From the NCBI RefSeq assembly GCF_002355955.1, contig NZ_AP017368.1:1014001-1078000 (forward strand): a stretch of 64,000 nt of DNA. Direction: 5' to 3'. Both the position numbers and the translations under genes were made by a program. The notes beneath the pieces are model-generated. The model saw only the letters and a list, made by a program, of their open reading frames with translations, made no database searches and was not told the DNA's origin. This DNA is from Candidatus Desulfovibrio trichonymphae. GTDB taxonomy: Bacteria; Desulfobacterota; Desulfovibrionia; Desulfovibrionales; Desulfovibrionaceae. This document shows, one piece after another, positions 20,015 to 27,605 of the stretch (position 1 is its first letter; every line of letters starts with the position of its first letter).

Positions 20015-20040
20015 ACGCCATTCCTGTTAATCTATCGCAG

Positions 20041-20403
20041 TTATTGAAACGTCCACAGCGGAGAGCTTTTGTCCGGGTTCGGCAGCGGCCTGTCTGTCTC
20101 ATTTGCATTGTAACCGCCGTACGCGCCGGGGCGCGGACGCTGACGCGGGGCTTTCTCAGCCGGTTTTACGTCGTCAATCGTGTTGCCGTAGGCGTCGGTA
20201 TAGCCCCTGCCGCCTTCCGTCGTACGCGACGTGGAGTTGCCCGACAGGCCCCGCAACGGCTTTGGTCCGCCTGGGGGTTCAAGGCCTGAATGGCGGGGGC
20301 TGTACGCGGACGCCGCATAACTGTTTTGCGGCGCAGCAGTCGTCAGCGTCAGGCTCAGGCACAGTGCCGCGGCAAACAGCAGGCGTTGCATCATAGCAGT
20401 CAT
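20041..20403 (-). CDS. Small secreted protein between pheS and pheT
   Basis: The 120-residue product has a clear signal peptide (MTAMMQRLLFAAALCLSL with a probable cut after SYA). The short mature chain is rich in Pro, Gly, Arg and Asn, with no cysteines or obvious fold. Its ATG lies 2 bp after the pheS stop, and it ends 26 bp before pheT, so it is transcribed with both synthetase genes. I recognise no family. An envelope protein inside this operon is unusual. Confidence 0.65.
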   Translation of the reverse strand: MTAMMQRLLFAAALCLSLTLTTAAPQNSYAASAYSPRHSGLEPPGGPKPLRGLSGNSTSRTTEGGRGYTDAYGNTIDDVKPAEKAPRQRPRPGAYGGYNANETDRPLPNPDKSSPLWTFQ

Positions 20404-20404
20404 C

Positions 20405-21439
20405 TCAGGCAAATTGTCGTAAAAAACGTGCGTCGTTTTCAAAAAACATGCGCAGGTCGCCGATGCCGTACTTGAGCATGGCCACGCGCTCCACACCCAG
20501 CCCGAAGGCAAAGCCGCTCACTGCGTCAGAATACTTCACTGCGGCAAAAACCTCCGGATCAATCATGCCGCAGCCCAGTATCTCCACCCATCCCGTACCG
20601 TTGCAGACGCGGCAGGGTTCGTCTTTGTGACCGCCCCTGCCGCCGCACATGCAGCAGGAAATATCCACCTCTGCCGAGGGTTCGGTAAAGGGGAAAAAAC
20701 TCGGACGGAAGCGCACCTCAGTGCCCGCTCCGAACACGCCGCGCACAAAGGCCGTCAGCGTGCCGCGCAAATGCGCCATGGTGACGCTTTCGCCCACCAT
20801 CAGGCCCTCAATCTGGTGAAACATGGGGGTATGGGTCAAATCAGAATCGCGCCGGTACACCTTGCCCGGCACAATAACGGCAAGCGGCGGCGTGCGGGTA
20901 AGCATGGAGCGAACCTGCACGGGCGAGGTGTGCGTGCGCAGCAGCACCTTGTCCGAAATATAAAGCGTGTCCTGCATGTCCCTTGCCGGGTGGTCGGGCG
21001 GCATATTCAGGGCTTCAAAGTTGTAGTAGTCGTTTTCCACTTCCGGTCCGGAAGCCACCTCAAAACCCATCTCGGTAAAAATACCGCATACTTCCTCTGT
21101 CACCAGGGTGGTGGGATGCAGTGAGCCGCGCCACGGCGCGCGCGCCGGCAGGGAAGGATCAAAACGCTGCAGGGCGGCGGCTTCGCTCTGGAGCAAAAGC
21201 GCGCTCCTGCGCGCTTTAAAAAACGCGTTGCAGCGCTCCTTGACGCTGTTGGCAGCCTGACCGACGGCGGGTCTGTCTGCGGGAGCAAGAGAGGGCAGGC
21301 GGGACATGATCTGCGCAAGGCGTCCCTTGCGGCCCAGCACATCCACCCGAAGCACCTCCATATCTTCCGGCGAAAAGGCTTTTTGAAGGCCCGCTTCCAG
21401 TTCGACGAGCAGATTTTCCAGTGCTGTTACGAGATCCAT
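20405..21439 (-). CDS. pheS: Phenylalanyl-tRNA synthetase alpha subunit
   Basis: The 344-residue product is the catalytic subunit. It shows the N-terminal coiled coil, motif 2 ([14 protein letters not shown] near residue 205) and motif 3 ([18 protein letters not shown] near 315). Two CxxC pairs within the catalytic domain (CCMCGGRG and CRVCNGTGW) resemble the cysteine loop seen in many bacterial PheS proteins. It pairs with PheT. Confidence 0.95.
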   Translation of the reverse strand: MDLVTALENLLVELEAGLQKAFSPEDMEVLRVDVLGRKGRLAQIMSRLPSLAPADRPAVGQAANSVKERCNAFFKARRSALLLQSEAAALQRFDPSLPARAPWRGSLHPTTLVTEEVCGIFTEMGFEVASGPEVENDYYNFEALNMPPDHPARDMQDTLYISDKVLLRTHTSPVQVRSMLTRTPPLAVIVPGKVYRRDSDLTHTPMFHQIEGLMVGESVTMAHLRGTLTAFVRGVFGAGTEVRFRPSFFPFTEPSAEVDISCCMCGGRGGHKDEPCRVCNGTGWVEILGCGMIDPEVFAAVKYSDAVSGFAFGLGVERVAMLKYGIGDLRMFFENDARFLRQFA

Positions 21440-21531
21440 GGGTTTCCTTCAACAAAAACACGGACGGCACGGTTCCAGCCGGCCACGCCGTCTTGCAGTC
21501 TGCAAAGGACAGAAAAAAAATTCAGAGTGCG

Positions 21532-21885
21532 TTATCGCAATGCGGCTTTTGCGAGTTCGGCCACACTCGCGAAATCATCTTTGTGGTACACAGCCATATC
21601 CGCCAGAATTTTGCGGTTCAGGGCAATGCCCGCCAGTTTCAGACCGTGCATGAAGCGGCTGTAGGAAAGACCGCTCAAACGCGAGCCGGCGTTGATGCGC
21701 AGAATCCAGAGCGCACGAAAATCGCGCTTACGGCGCTTGCGACCCACGAAGGCGTACTGCAGCGAACGTTCCACAGCCTCGCGGGCAGTGCGGTACAAAC
21801 GACTGCGCCCTCCGCGAAATCCCTTGGCAGCGCTCAGATATTTCTTATGCCGCCGGTGTCCGGCAAGACCTCTCTTTACACGCAT
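21532..21885 (-). CDS. rplT: 50S ribosomal protein L20
   Basis: The 117-residue basic protein binds 23S rRNA early in assembly. It matches L20 throughout ([36 protein letters not shown]). AAGGAGGATACGCGC precedes the start. In the infC-rpmI-rplT operon of other bacteria L20 represses its own translation; no repression structure was worked out here. Confidence 0.97.
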   Translation of the reverse strand: MRVKRGLAGHRRHKKYLSAAKGFRGGRSRLYRTAREAVERSLQYAFVGRKRRKRDFRALWILRINAGSRLSGLSYSRFMHGLKLAGIALNRKILADMAVYHKDDFASVAELAKAALR

Positions 21886-21945
21886 GCGCGTATCCTCCTT
21901 GTGCCCGACAAGGCGGAGGAAAGCCCGCCGGGTGGTGTGTCGTGA

Positions 21946-22143
21946 TCAGCCGTTCGGCAGCATGCGCCGCACGGCCTTTTCATTGGCGATGTCCACCAGT
22001 GTGGCCTGACTAAGGCGCATTTTGCGGCCCGCGGCCTTTTTTGTCAGTATATGACGCAGATTCTGACGGCGGCGCTTGAATTTACCGCTGCCGGTCAGTT
22101 GAAAACGCTTGGCCGCGGCGCGCCTTGTTTTAATTTTCGGCAT
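21946..22143 (-). CDS. rpmI: 50S ribosomal protein L35
   Basis: The 65-residue protein ([20 protein letters not shown]) is a full-length L35. AAGGAGGCTGTC precedes the ATG. It lies 146 bp after infC and 60 bp before rplT, the usual operon order. Confidence 0.97.
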   Translation of the reverse strand: MPKIKTRRAAAKRFQLTGSGKFKRRRQNLRHILTKKAAGRKMRLSQATLVDIANEKAVRRMLPNG

Positions 22144-22289
22144 GACAGCCTCCTTAGAAAAACAGATAAAAACAACTGCGTTCTGTGTTCAAATTTCAGA
22201 AAGGGAAGAGCATGATGCTCTAAAACGCCGTGCGGCGCAAGAAATGAATTTTCATACCGCGCCGCGGCCTTATAGCGCACACTGCATTT

Positions 22290-22835
22290 CTATTTTTTGG
22301 GCACCAGAAGCATTTGCAGCATACGGCCTTCCGCGTGCGGCTCCTGATCCACCTTTGCCACGTCCGCGAGATCCCGCACGACGCGTTCAAGAATAATCAG
22401 GCCGCGATCCTTGTGCACAATTTCGCGTCCGCGAAAAAATACCGATATCTTGCATCGGTCGCCGTTTTCAAGAAAACGGCGTATATGGCGCAACTTGGTG
22501 TCATAATCGTGGTCGTCCGTCTTCGGGCGCACCTTGATTTCCTTGATCTGCACCACGGCCTGTTTTTTTCTGGCTTCCTGCTTCTTTTTCTGCTGTTCGT
22601 ATTTGAACTTGCCGTAGTCCATAATACGACAGACAGGCGGCTCCGTTGTTGAGGCCACCTCGACGAGATCCATGCCCGCCTCTTTTGCCAAGGTGATGGC
22701 GTCGCCGCGCTGCAAAATCCCAAGTTGTTCTCCATCAAGGCCGATCACGCGCACTTCGCGCGCTCGTATCAGTTCATTGCGGCGCACGCTGTCCTGCGGC
22801 AGGTCACGTCGTTGTCTTAGATTAGGCGAAGCTAT
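22290..22835 (-). CDS. infC: Translation initiation factor IF-3, probable AUA start
   Basis: The conserved protein runs from [15 protein letters not shown] to the C-terminus [10 protein letters not shown] and is an intact IF-3. No ATG starts it. Translating upstream in frame gives [16 protein letters not shown], which fits IF-3 N-terminal tails, to an ATA codon at 22835. A strong AAGGAGGG (22843-22850) lies 7 nt before this ATA. GTG 22787 or CTG 22802 are alternatives but have no such site. The ATA start overlaps the thrS stop by 14 nt. IF-3 genes are known for rare AUU/AUC/AUA starts, which let IF-3 repress its own synthesis. Length from ATA is 181 residues. Confidence 0.9.
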   Translation of the reverse strand: MASPNLRQRRDLPQDSVRRNELIRAREVRVIGLDGEQLGILQRGDAITLAKEAGMDLVEVASTTEPPVCRIMDYGKFKYEQQKKKQEARKKQAVVQIKEIKVRPKTDDHDYDTKLRHIRRFLENGDRCKISVFFRGREIVHKDRGLIILERVVRDLADVAKVDQEPHAEGRMLQMLLVPKK

Positions 22836-24765
22836 AACGCATCCCTCCTTGTTTGAAAGGCTCTTCCGCGTCAGCCCGTATCAATGCGGCCACTTCCCCA
22901 ACGGTCATGAACCCCTGATTGTCTCCATTGCGCAGGCGCACGTTGACGCCGCCCGCCTGTACTTCCTTTTCTCCCACCACCAGCATAAACGGCATTTTGG
23001 CCATCTGGGCTTCCCGTATTTTAAAGCCCAGTTTTTCATTGCGCGTGTCGGCCGCAGCTCTGACGCCCAGCGCCAGAAGCTCGTCGCGCATGCGCAGTGC
23101 CGCCGTGTCGCCCGCTTCCGTGACTGTAAGCAACCGGGCCTGTTCAGGGGCAAGCCATATCGGCAGGGCACCCGCGTAATGTTCAATCAAAATGCCGATG
23201 AAACGTTCAAGCGAACCCATGATGGCCCGGTGCACCATAACCGGGCGCCGGCGCGCGCCGTCCCCGGCTGTGTAGGTCAGGTCAAAACGTTCCGGCAGCG
23301 TGAAATCCACCTGAATGGTGGAGCACTGCCATTCACGCCCGATGCAGTCAAGCAGGCGCACATCTATTTTGGGGCCGTAGAAGGCTCCATCTCCCGCATT
23401 GACTTCGTAAGGCAAGCCGGCTTTTTTCACAGCCTGTTCCAGCGCGCGGGTAGCCATTTCCCATGCTTCGTCCGTGCCGATGCTGCTTTGCGGCCTTGTG
23501 GAGACAGCCACTTTGAAGTTGAAGCCGAAAAGCCCCATCAGGTTTCGTATCAGATGGATGACAGACAGGATTTCGCCCTCAAGCTGTTCCGGCGCGCAAA
23601 AAATATGGGCGTCGTCCTGCGTGAACTGGCGCACGCGCAGCAGCCCGTGCAGCACGCCGCTTTTTTCCTGGCGGTGCACAACGCCCAGTTCAAAGTAGCG
23701 TTGCGGCAAATCCCGGTAACTGCGCAGATCGTTTTTATAGATCAGCATGTGCGCTATGCAGTTCATGGGTTTGATGCCGTAGGCGCCTTCCTCAATGCCG
23801 GTGAAATACATGTTTTCGCAGTAATGGTCGTAGTGGCCGGATTTCTGCCAAGTTTCCACACGCAGAAGCTGCGGGCCCTGCACCATGTCGTAGTCCCGTT
23901 TCAGGTGCTCCTTGCGCCAGAAATCTTCCAGAATGGAGCGGACAAACATGCCTTTGGGCAGCCAGAACACCATGCCCGGAGCGGCATCTTTAAAAGCAAA
24001 GAGCTTCAGCTCCCGCCCCAACTTGCGGTGGTCGCGGCGCTTGGCCTCTTCCTGCTGCTTCAGACAGGCGGCAAGGGCTCTTTCATCAGCAAAGGCTGTT
24101 CCGTAAACGCGGGAAAGTATTTTGTTCTTTTCGTCGCCGCGCCAGTAGGCTCCTGCCACTGAGATGAGCTTGACCGTCGAGGCAAAGCCTGTGTGCGGAA
24201 TGTGCGGGCCGCGGCACAGATCGGTAAAATCACCGCAGGAGTATAAGGAAACCGTGTCCGCATCAATGCTTTCAATAATTTCGGTCTTATAATTTTCTTT
24301 CGCGGCGCGGAAATGCTGAAACGCCGCATCCCGTGGCAGGATTTCGCGGGAAAAAGGCAGACGCGCGGCGGTAATTTTGCGCATTTCTTCTTCAATAGCG
24401 GGGAAATCTTCAGCAGAGAAAGGGCGGGGAACATCAAAGTCATAATAAAAACCGTTTTCAATGGCCGGGCCGATAGCGACCTTTGCCTCCGGGAAAAGCC
24501 TTTTGACGGCGCAGGCCATGACATGCGCTGCTGAATGGCGGATAAGGCCGAGCCCCTCCCGCGAGTCCGCATAGACGGGCGTGAGTTCGACGCAGCTGGG
24601 CGGCACAGGCGCGTTGAGATCAAGCATGACGGTCTGTTGATCGCAGACGGCGCTCGCCGCCACCAACGCCCTGAATTTTTTGCCACTCAGCGCTTTGCGC
24701 AAAACAACTTCAACAGATTCACCCGCACCGGCGTCCACCATCTGTCCTTCCACACGGACGTCCAT
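22822..24765 (-). CDS. thrS: Threonyl-tRNA synthetase
   Basis: The 647-residue product has an N-terminal TGS domain, the editing domain ([16 protein letters not shown] near residue 75), the class II core with zinc-site residues in [15 protein letters not shown] and MVHRAIMGS, and a C-terminal anticodon-binding domain. ATG 24765 is preceded by AAGGAG. It is the first protein gene of the thrS-infC-rpmI-rplT-pheST series. A strong hairpin lies in its leader. Confidence 0.96.
   Translation of the reverse strand: MDVRVEGQMVDAGAGESVEVVLRKALSGKKFRALVAASAVCDQQTVMLDLNAPVPPSCVELTPVYADSREGLGLIRHSAAHVMACAVKRLFPEAKVAIGPAIENGFYYDFDVPRPFSAEDFPAIEEEMRKITAARLPFSREILPRDAAFQHFRAAKENYKTEIIESIDADTVSLYSCGDFTDLCRGPHIPHTGFASTVKLISVAGAYWRGDEKNKILSRVYGTAFADERALAACLKQQEEAKRRDHRKLGRELKLFAFKDAAPGMVFWLPKGMFVRSILEDFWRKEHLKRDYDMVQGPQLLRVETWQKSGHYDHYCENMYFTGIEEGAYGIKPMNCIAHMLIYKNDLRSYRDLPQRYFELGVVHRQEKSGVLHGLLRVRQFTQDDAHIFCAPEQLEGEILSVIHLIRNLMGLFGFNFKVAVSTRPQSSIGTDEAWEMATRALEQAVKKAGLPYEVNAGDGAFYGPKIDVRLLDCIGREWQCSTIQVDFTLPERFDLTYTAGDGARRRPVMVHRAIMGSLERFIGILIEHYAGALPIWLAPEQARLLTVTEAGDTAALRMRDELLALGVRAAADTRNEKLGFKIREAQMAKMPFMLVVGEKEVQAGGVNVRLRNGDNQGFMTVGEVAALIRADAEEPFKQGGMRYSFA
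22843..22850 (-). promoter_or_regulatory. infC ribosome-binding site inside the end of thrS
   Basis: On the minus strand this reads AAGGAGGG, near-perfect complementarity to the 16S tail, 7 nt before an in-frame ATA. It also stands 0 nt before an ATG, but that ATG belongs to the thrS frame, which ends six codons later. The site therefore selects the ATA as the infC start. Confidence 0.7.
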
Positions 24766-24785
24766 CAAAACTCCTTCATCAAAAC

Positions 24786-24833
24786 TTGTTAACCAGAACG
24801 AAAATTGTTCCCAATCTTCACTCTGGTTAACAA
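24786..24833 (-). other. 12-bp perfect stem-loop in the tRNA-Val/thrS spacer
   Basis: Two perfect 12-nt arms (TTGTTAACCAGA at 24786-24797 and its complement at 24822-24833) flank a 24-nt loop. In the minus-strand transcript the stem follows tRNA-Val by 3 nt and is followed by GUUUUG and then the thrS ribosome-binding site. It could end or process the tRNA transcript, or be a control hairpin for thrS. The U tract is too short for a convincing intrinsic terminator. Confidence 0.6.
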
Positions 24834-24836
24834 ATA

Positions 24837-24913
24837 TGGTAGGAACGAGCAGACTTGAACTGCTGACCCCTTCCATGTCAAGGAAGTGCTCTAGCCACCT
24901 GAGCTACGCTCCT
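24837..24913 (-). tRNA. tRNA-Val (anticodon GAC)
   Basis: A full cloverleaf folds on the minus strand: acceptor stem AGGAGCG/CGTTCCT, D-arm GCTCAGGTGGCTAGAGC, anticodon arm CTTCC-TTGACAT-GGAAG with GAC, and a T-arm with TTCAAGT. The 3' CCA is encoded (24837-24839). The gene ends 71 bp before the thrS start and may be co-transcribed with it. Confidence 0.95.
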
Positions 24914-24935
24914 GTAATTTTCAGAGGTAACGCTC

Positions 24936-24964
24936 TGTCTAGCCCCAACGGCAAGCGCCGTCAA
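24936..24964 (-). promoter_or_regulatory. Probable sigma-70 promoter for tRNA-Val/thrS
   Basis: On the minus strand TTGACG (24959-24964) and TAGACA (24936-24941) are separated by 17 bp. The predicted start lies about 15 bp before the tRNA. Confidence 0.5.
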
Positions 24965-25092
24965 CTGTTTTTATATGCCAGCGAAAAATCAGCCACATGT
25001 CTATTGACTTTGCAATTCATTTTCAATATACTTCCTCACAGCTTTAATTTCACGTCATTTTTTGTTCAACGATAACCTTAACGGAGGGCGAT

Positions 25093-25395
25093 ATGTCGTT
25101 CACCCTTATCGGCGGCATGGACAGACTCAGGCAGAAGTATATCGCGGCGGCAAAGCAGGACGGGCATACTCTCAAGTGCTTCAGCCGGAATGAACACAAT
25201 CTTACAGATAAAATCGGCTATCCTGACGCGCTGATCGTTTTTACCAACAAGGTGTCACATGAGGCAAAACGCAAGGCGGTGCAACTGGCCAACGCGCGCA
25301 ATATTCCCGTACGCCTTGTGCATTCCTGCGGCGTGTCTTCTCTGAAAGCCTGCCTCAACTTGTCGCAATCCCTTAAGAATGAGATGATGCCCTGA
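25093..25395 (+). CDS. DUF2325 domain protein
   Basis: The 100-residue product opens with LIGGMDRLRQKY, the typical start of DUF2325, and ends with the family's HSCGVSSLKACL segment. The domain has a small Rossmann-like appearance and its function is unknown. GGAGGGCGAT precedes the ATG. The gene stands alone, divergent from tRNA-Val and convergent with cobS. Confidence 0.85.
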   Translation: MSFTLIGGMDRLRQKYIAAAKQDGHTLKCFSRNEHNLTDKIGYPDALIVFTNKVSHEAKRKAVQLANARNIPVRLVHSCGVSSLKACLNLSQSLKNEMMP

Positions 25396-25506
25396 AAATT
25401 TCTTCGCTGTTGCTCGTGCTGCTTCTATAGGCGGCTTTGTGTATGGCGAAGTTTGATGTTCTGCAATTCCAACAAAAAGGTACAGTTACTCATCGGGACT
25501 AAACAT

Positions 25507-26289
25507 CTAGAGCGTCACAAGCAGAAACCACAACTGCCCAAGTTCTATGGAGGCGCCCAGAAAATCGCCGGAAAGTCCGCCCTGACGCCGTGCCGCTGCT
25601 GAGAGCGTGCGGGTGAGGGTATATTGGCCGATCAGCAGAACAAATGATTGGTAAAAGCCGAGGCCGCGCACGCACAAAAGACCAGCGAGCAGCAGGGCGG
25701 CAAGACCGTGCAGGTGTGCAAGCGCGGGACTTGCCCCGGCCTGCACGAGGCCGCCTAAAGAATCCGGCGTGCGCGCGGGCGTGGACGCGGCAAGCCAGAT
25801 AGCGCAGGCGCGGCCCCAGACGGGCGCCAGCACAAGTTCAAACCGGTGCAGCGCCCCAAGATGCCAGGCAAGAGCGGCCCATTGGCCGCAAAAGACAACG
25901 AGCAGGCTTAAAGCGCCGAATGCCCCGATGCGGCTGTCGCGCAAAATTTCCCAAAAACGCGATCCGCCAGCGCCGACGGCGTCGCCCAGATCGGCAAGGC
26001 CGTCCCAGTGCAGGCCGCGTGTGGTCCAAAGCTCCAAGGCTAGCCACAAAAGGGCTGTCACAAAAAGACCGCACGACTGTGTCGCTGCATACGCGGGCAG
26101 TGTACCAAGAAAGGCAAGCCCGCAAGATGCCGCGGCTGTGCACAGGCAGCCCAGCATAAGTCCGACCGGCGCAAACCAAGGCACACAACGCGTCAAAGCC
26201 GCCGGGGAGCAAGGTCGCGCCGGCGCAAGACGTGTTAAAAAGGCGAGGGCGTCCAGAAAAGCTGTCATTGCTGTTGTTCTGCCCATCAT
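25507..26289 (-). CDS. cobS: Adenosylcobinamide-GDP ribazoletransferase (cobalamin synthase)
   Basis: The 260-residue membrane protein joins adenosylcobinamide-GDP to alpha-ribazole, a late step of cobalamin synthesis. The family motif GLHWDGLADLGDAVG near residue 90, DSRIGAFG after it and several hydrophobic helices are present. The start may be at 26289, 26286 or 26268. No other cobalamin gene and no recognisable B12 riboswitch is next to it. Confidence 0.9.
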   Translation of the reverse strand: MMGRTTAMTAFLDALAFLTRLAPARPCSPAALTRCVPWFAPVGLMLGCLCTAAASCGLAFLGTLPAYAATQSCGLFVTALLWLALELWTTRGLHWDGLADLGDAVGAGGSRFWEILRDSRIGAFGALSLLVVFCGQWAALAWHLGALHRFELVLAPVWGRACAIWLAASTPARTPDSLGGLVQAGASPALAHLHGLAALLLAGLLCVRGLGFYQSFVLLIGQYTLTRTLSAAARRQGGLSGDFLGASIELGQLWFLLVTL

Positions 26290-26550
26290 TCACCGCCAAT
26301 GCCTGCAAATATGTCGAGATATATTGTTTCAGACCGCGCCTGTTTGCGCAAGGGGCAAGGCAGCGCAGCATCAAGGCAGGCAATTATGAGCAACAGCTTG
26401 TGCGGCCGTGATCATGCCCATGAAAGCAATCGAGCGCGGCAACACATTGAAATAGCAAGATAAATTTTAAAAGCGCTTTTTAAAAAGTCATGTTATTTAA
26501 ATATGTTACAGTTTTTTATTCGACTGCCCTGGTCAATCCGGAGTAACGCC
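26290..26550. other. Intergenic region before ssrA
   Basis: Between cobS and the ssrA promoter I see no supported gene. The part after 26450 is AT-rich and contains the palindrome AAAAGCGCTTTT (26469-26480). Confidence 0.5.
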
Positions 26551-26579
26551 TTGACAATAACCGCTTTAGGGAGCATTCT
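26551..26579 (+). promoter_or_regulatory. Probable ssrA promoter
   Basis: TTGACA (26551-26556) is followed after 17 bp by a weak -10, CATTCT (26574-26579). The mature tmRNA begins about 19 bp further on, leaving a short 5' leader that RNase P could remove. Confidence 0.45.
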
Positions 26580-26597
26580 TAACTTTACTTTATAGAT

Positions 26598-26976
26598 GGG
26601 GGCGCACCGGTTTCGACGGGGACGTGGAATCCGGAGTGGCAGGCCGAGGCGCCGCTGGCCTCGTTAAAAGCGGCAACACAGTAATTGCCAACAACGATTA
26701 CGACTACGCTTACGCTGCCTAGGCAACGGAGCAAATGACCGCGCAAGTCGGTCACGTTGTTCAGGATCACGCCTGATAATCCCGAACAACGACACTTTTC
26801 AGGCTGGCGAAAATCGGCGCTTGCCGGGATTTTTTCGTGAGATGTTACCGGCGGGCTTGCTGTACCGCGGCTGATCAGGGTCTACCGGTATGGCGAAAAT
26901 CAAGCCTGATCTAAGCCTGTAGATGCTTCGCGTGGAATGCTCTCGGACGGGGGTTCAACTCCCCCCGCCTCCACCA
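26598..26976 (+). ncRNA. ssrA: Transfer-messenger RNA
   Basis: The 379-nt gene has the tRNA-like ends: 5' GGGGGC pairs with GCCTCC before an encoded CCA, and the T-arm GGGTTCAACTCCC is present. The 5' part contains CACCGGTTTCGACGGGGACG, typical of tmRNA. The reading frame for the tag starts at GCC 26687 and stops at TAG 26720-26722, encoding ANNDYDYAYAA, a Desulfovibrio-type tag. With SmpB it rescues stalled ribosomes and marks products for proteolysis. Its 3' end is a common integration site, and an integrase remnant follows. Confidence 0.97.
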
Positions 26977-27000
26977 TCAGATTGTTCGGTAATGACCGAA

Positions 27001-27041
27001 GAAATCCCGAAAGCCAAGATATTAGCGGCTTTCGGGATTTC
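27001..27041 (+). terminator. Hairpin after ssrA
   Basis: A perfect 15-bp stem (GAAATCCCGAAAGCC at 27001-27015 with its complement at 27027-27041) encloses an 11-nt loop, 24 bp after the tmRNA. The following bases are T-rich but not a clean T tract. It is the likely ssrA terminator. Confidence 0.7.
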
Positions 27042-27049
27042 TAATTTCC

Positions 27050-27605
27050 AAATACACCCTTTTGGATACATGGAAAACCGCAACCTTGCCGGCGCTTCTT
27101 GATGCCCTTCGCAGCATAGAAGCGAGGGGAGCCACAAGGAGACGGAGCGGCGCACCTTGCAGAATTGCGGGCAGATCTTCCGCTATGCCATAGACAGGCC
27201 GGGCCGAACGTGACCCCGCTGCGGACCTTCGGGGCGCGCTTGCCCCGGCCAAAAACGCAGGCTTTGCCACTATTACAGAACCCAAGGCCATCGGCGCCCT
27301 GCTCCGGGACATTGACGCCTATCAGGGCCGGATTGTGCGGGCCGCGCGCGCATGGCTCCCTATATTTTTGTGCGCCCCGGGGAACTGCGCCGGGCTGAAT
27401 GGACAGAGTTTGATCTTGAAGCCGCAAAGTGGCGCATACCCGCCGCCAGAATGAAAATGCGCGAGCTGCATATTGTGCCGCTGGCCCGGCAGGTAGTGGA
27501 CATACTCAAAGAGTTGCAGCCCTTCATCACCTGCCGGAGCCGCTATTTATTCCATCAATGCGGGCAAAATCCGCTACCAAAGGGGGGCATGGGCGACCGT
27601 CTCAG
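27050..27605 (+). pseudogene. Broken tyrosine recombinase (P4-type integrase)
   Basis: Pieces of a P4/CP4-57-type integrase are spread over different frames. They run from the N-terminal LPALLDALRSIEARG and CGQIFRYAID, through GRAERDPAADLRGAL and ATITEPKAIGALLRDID, to the catalytic-domain stretch FVRPGELRRAEWTEFDLEA and IPAARMKMRELHIVPLA (27352-27540). The last piece holds the first catalytic arginine region. The box with the second Arg and the Tyr is gone. The position just after ssrA is where such integrases usually sit, so this marks a lost integrative element. Confidence 0.85.

Noticed and set aside
22672-24162. Long open frame (496 codons) on the plus strand
   Set aside because: It lies wholly antisense to thrS, has no family motifs and reflects the GC-rich codon pattern of the real gene.
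26290-26400. Possible cobalamin riboswitch before cobS
   Set aside because: No B12-box or matching stem pattern could be found in the leader.
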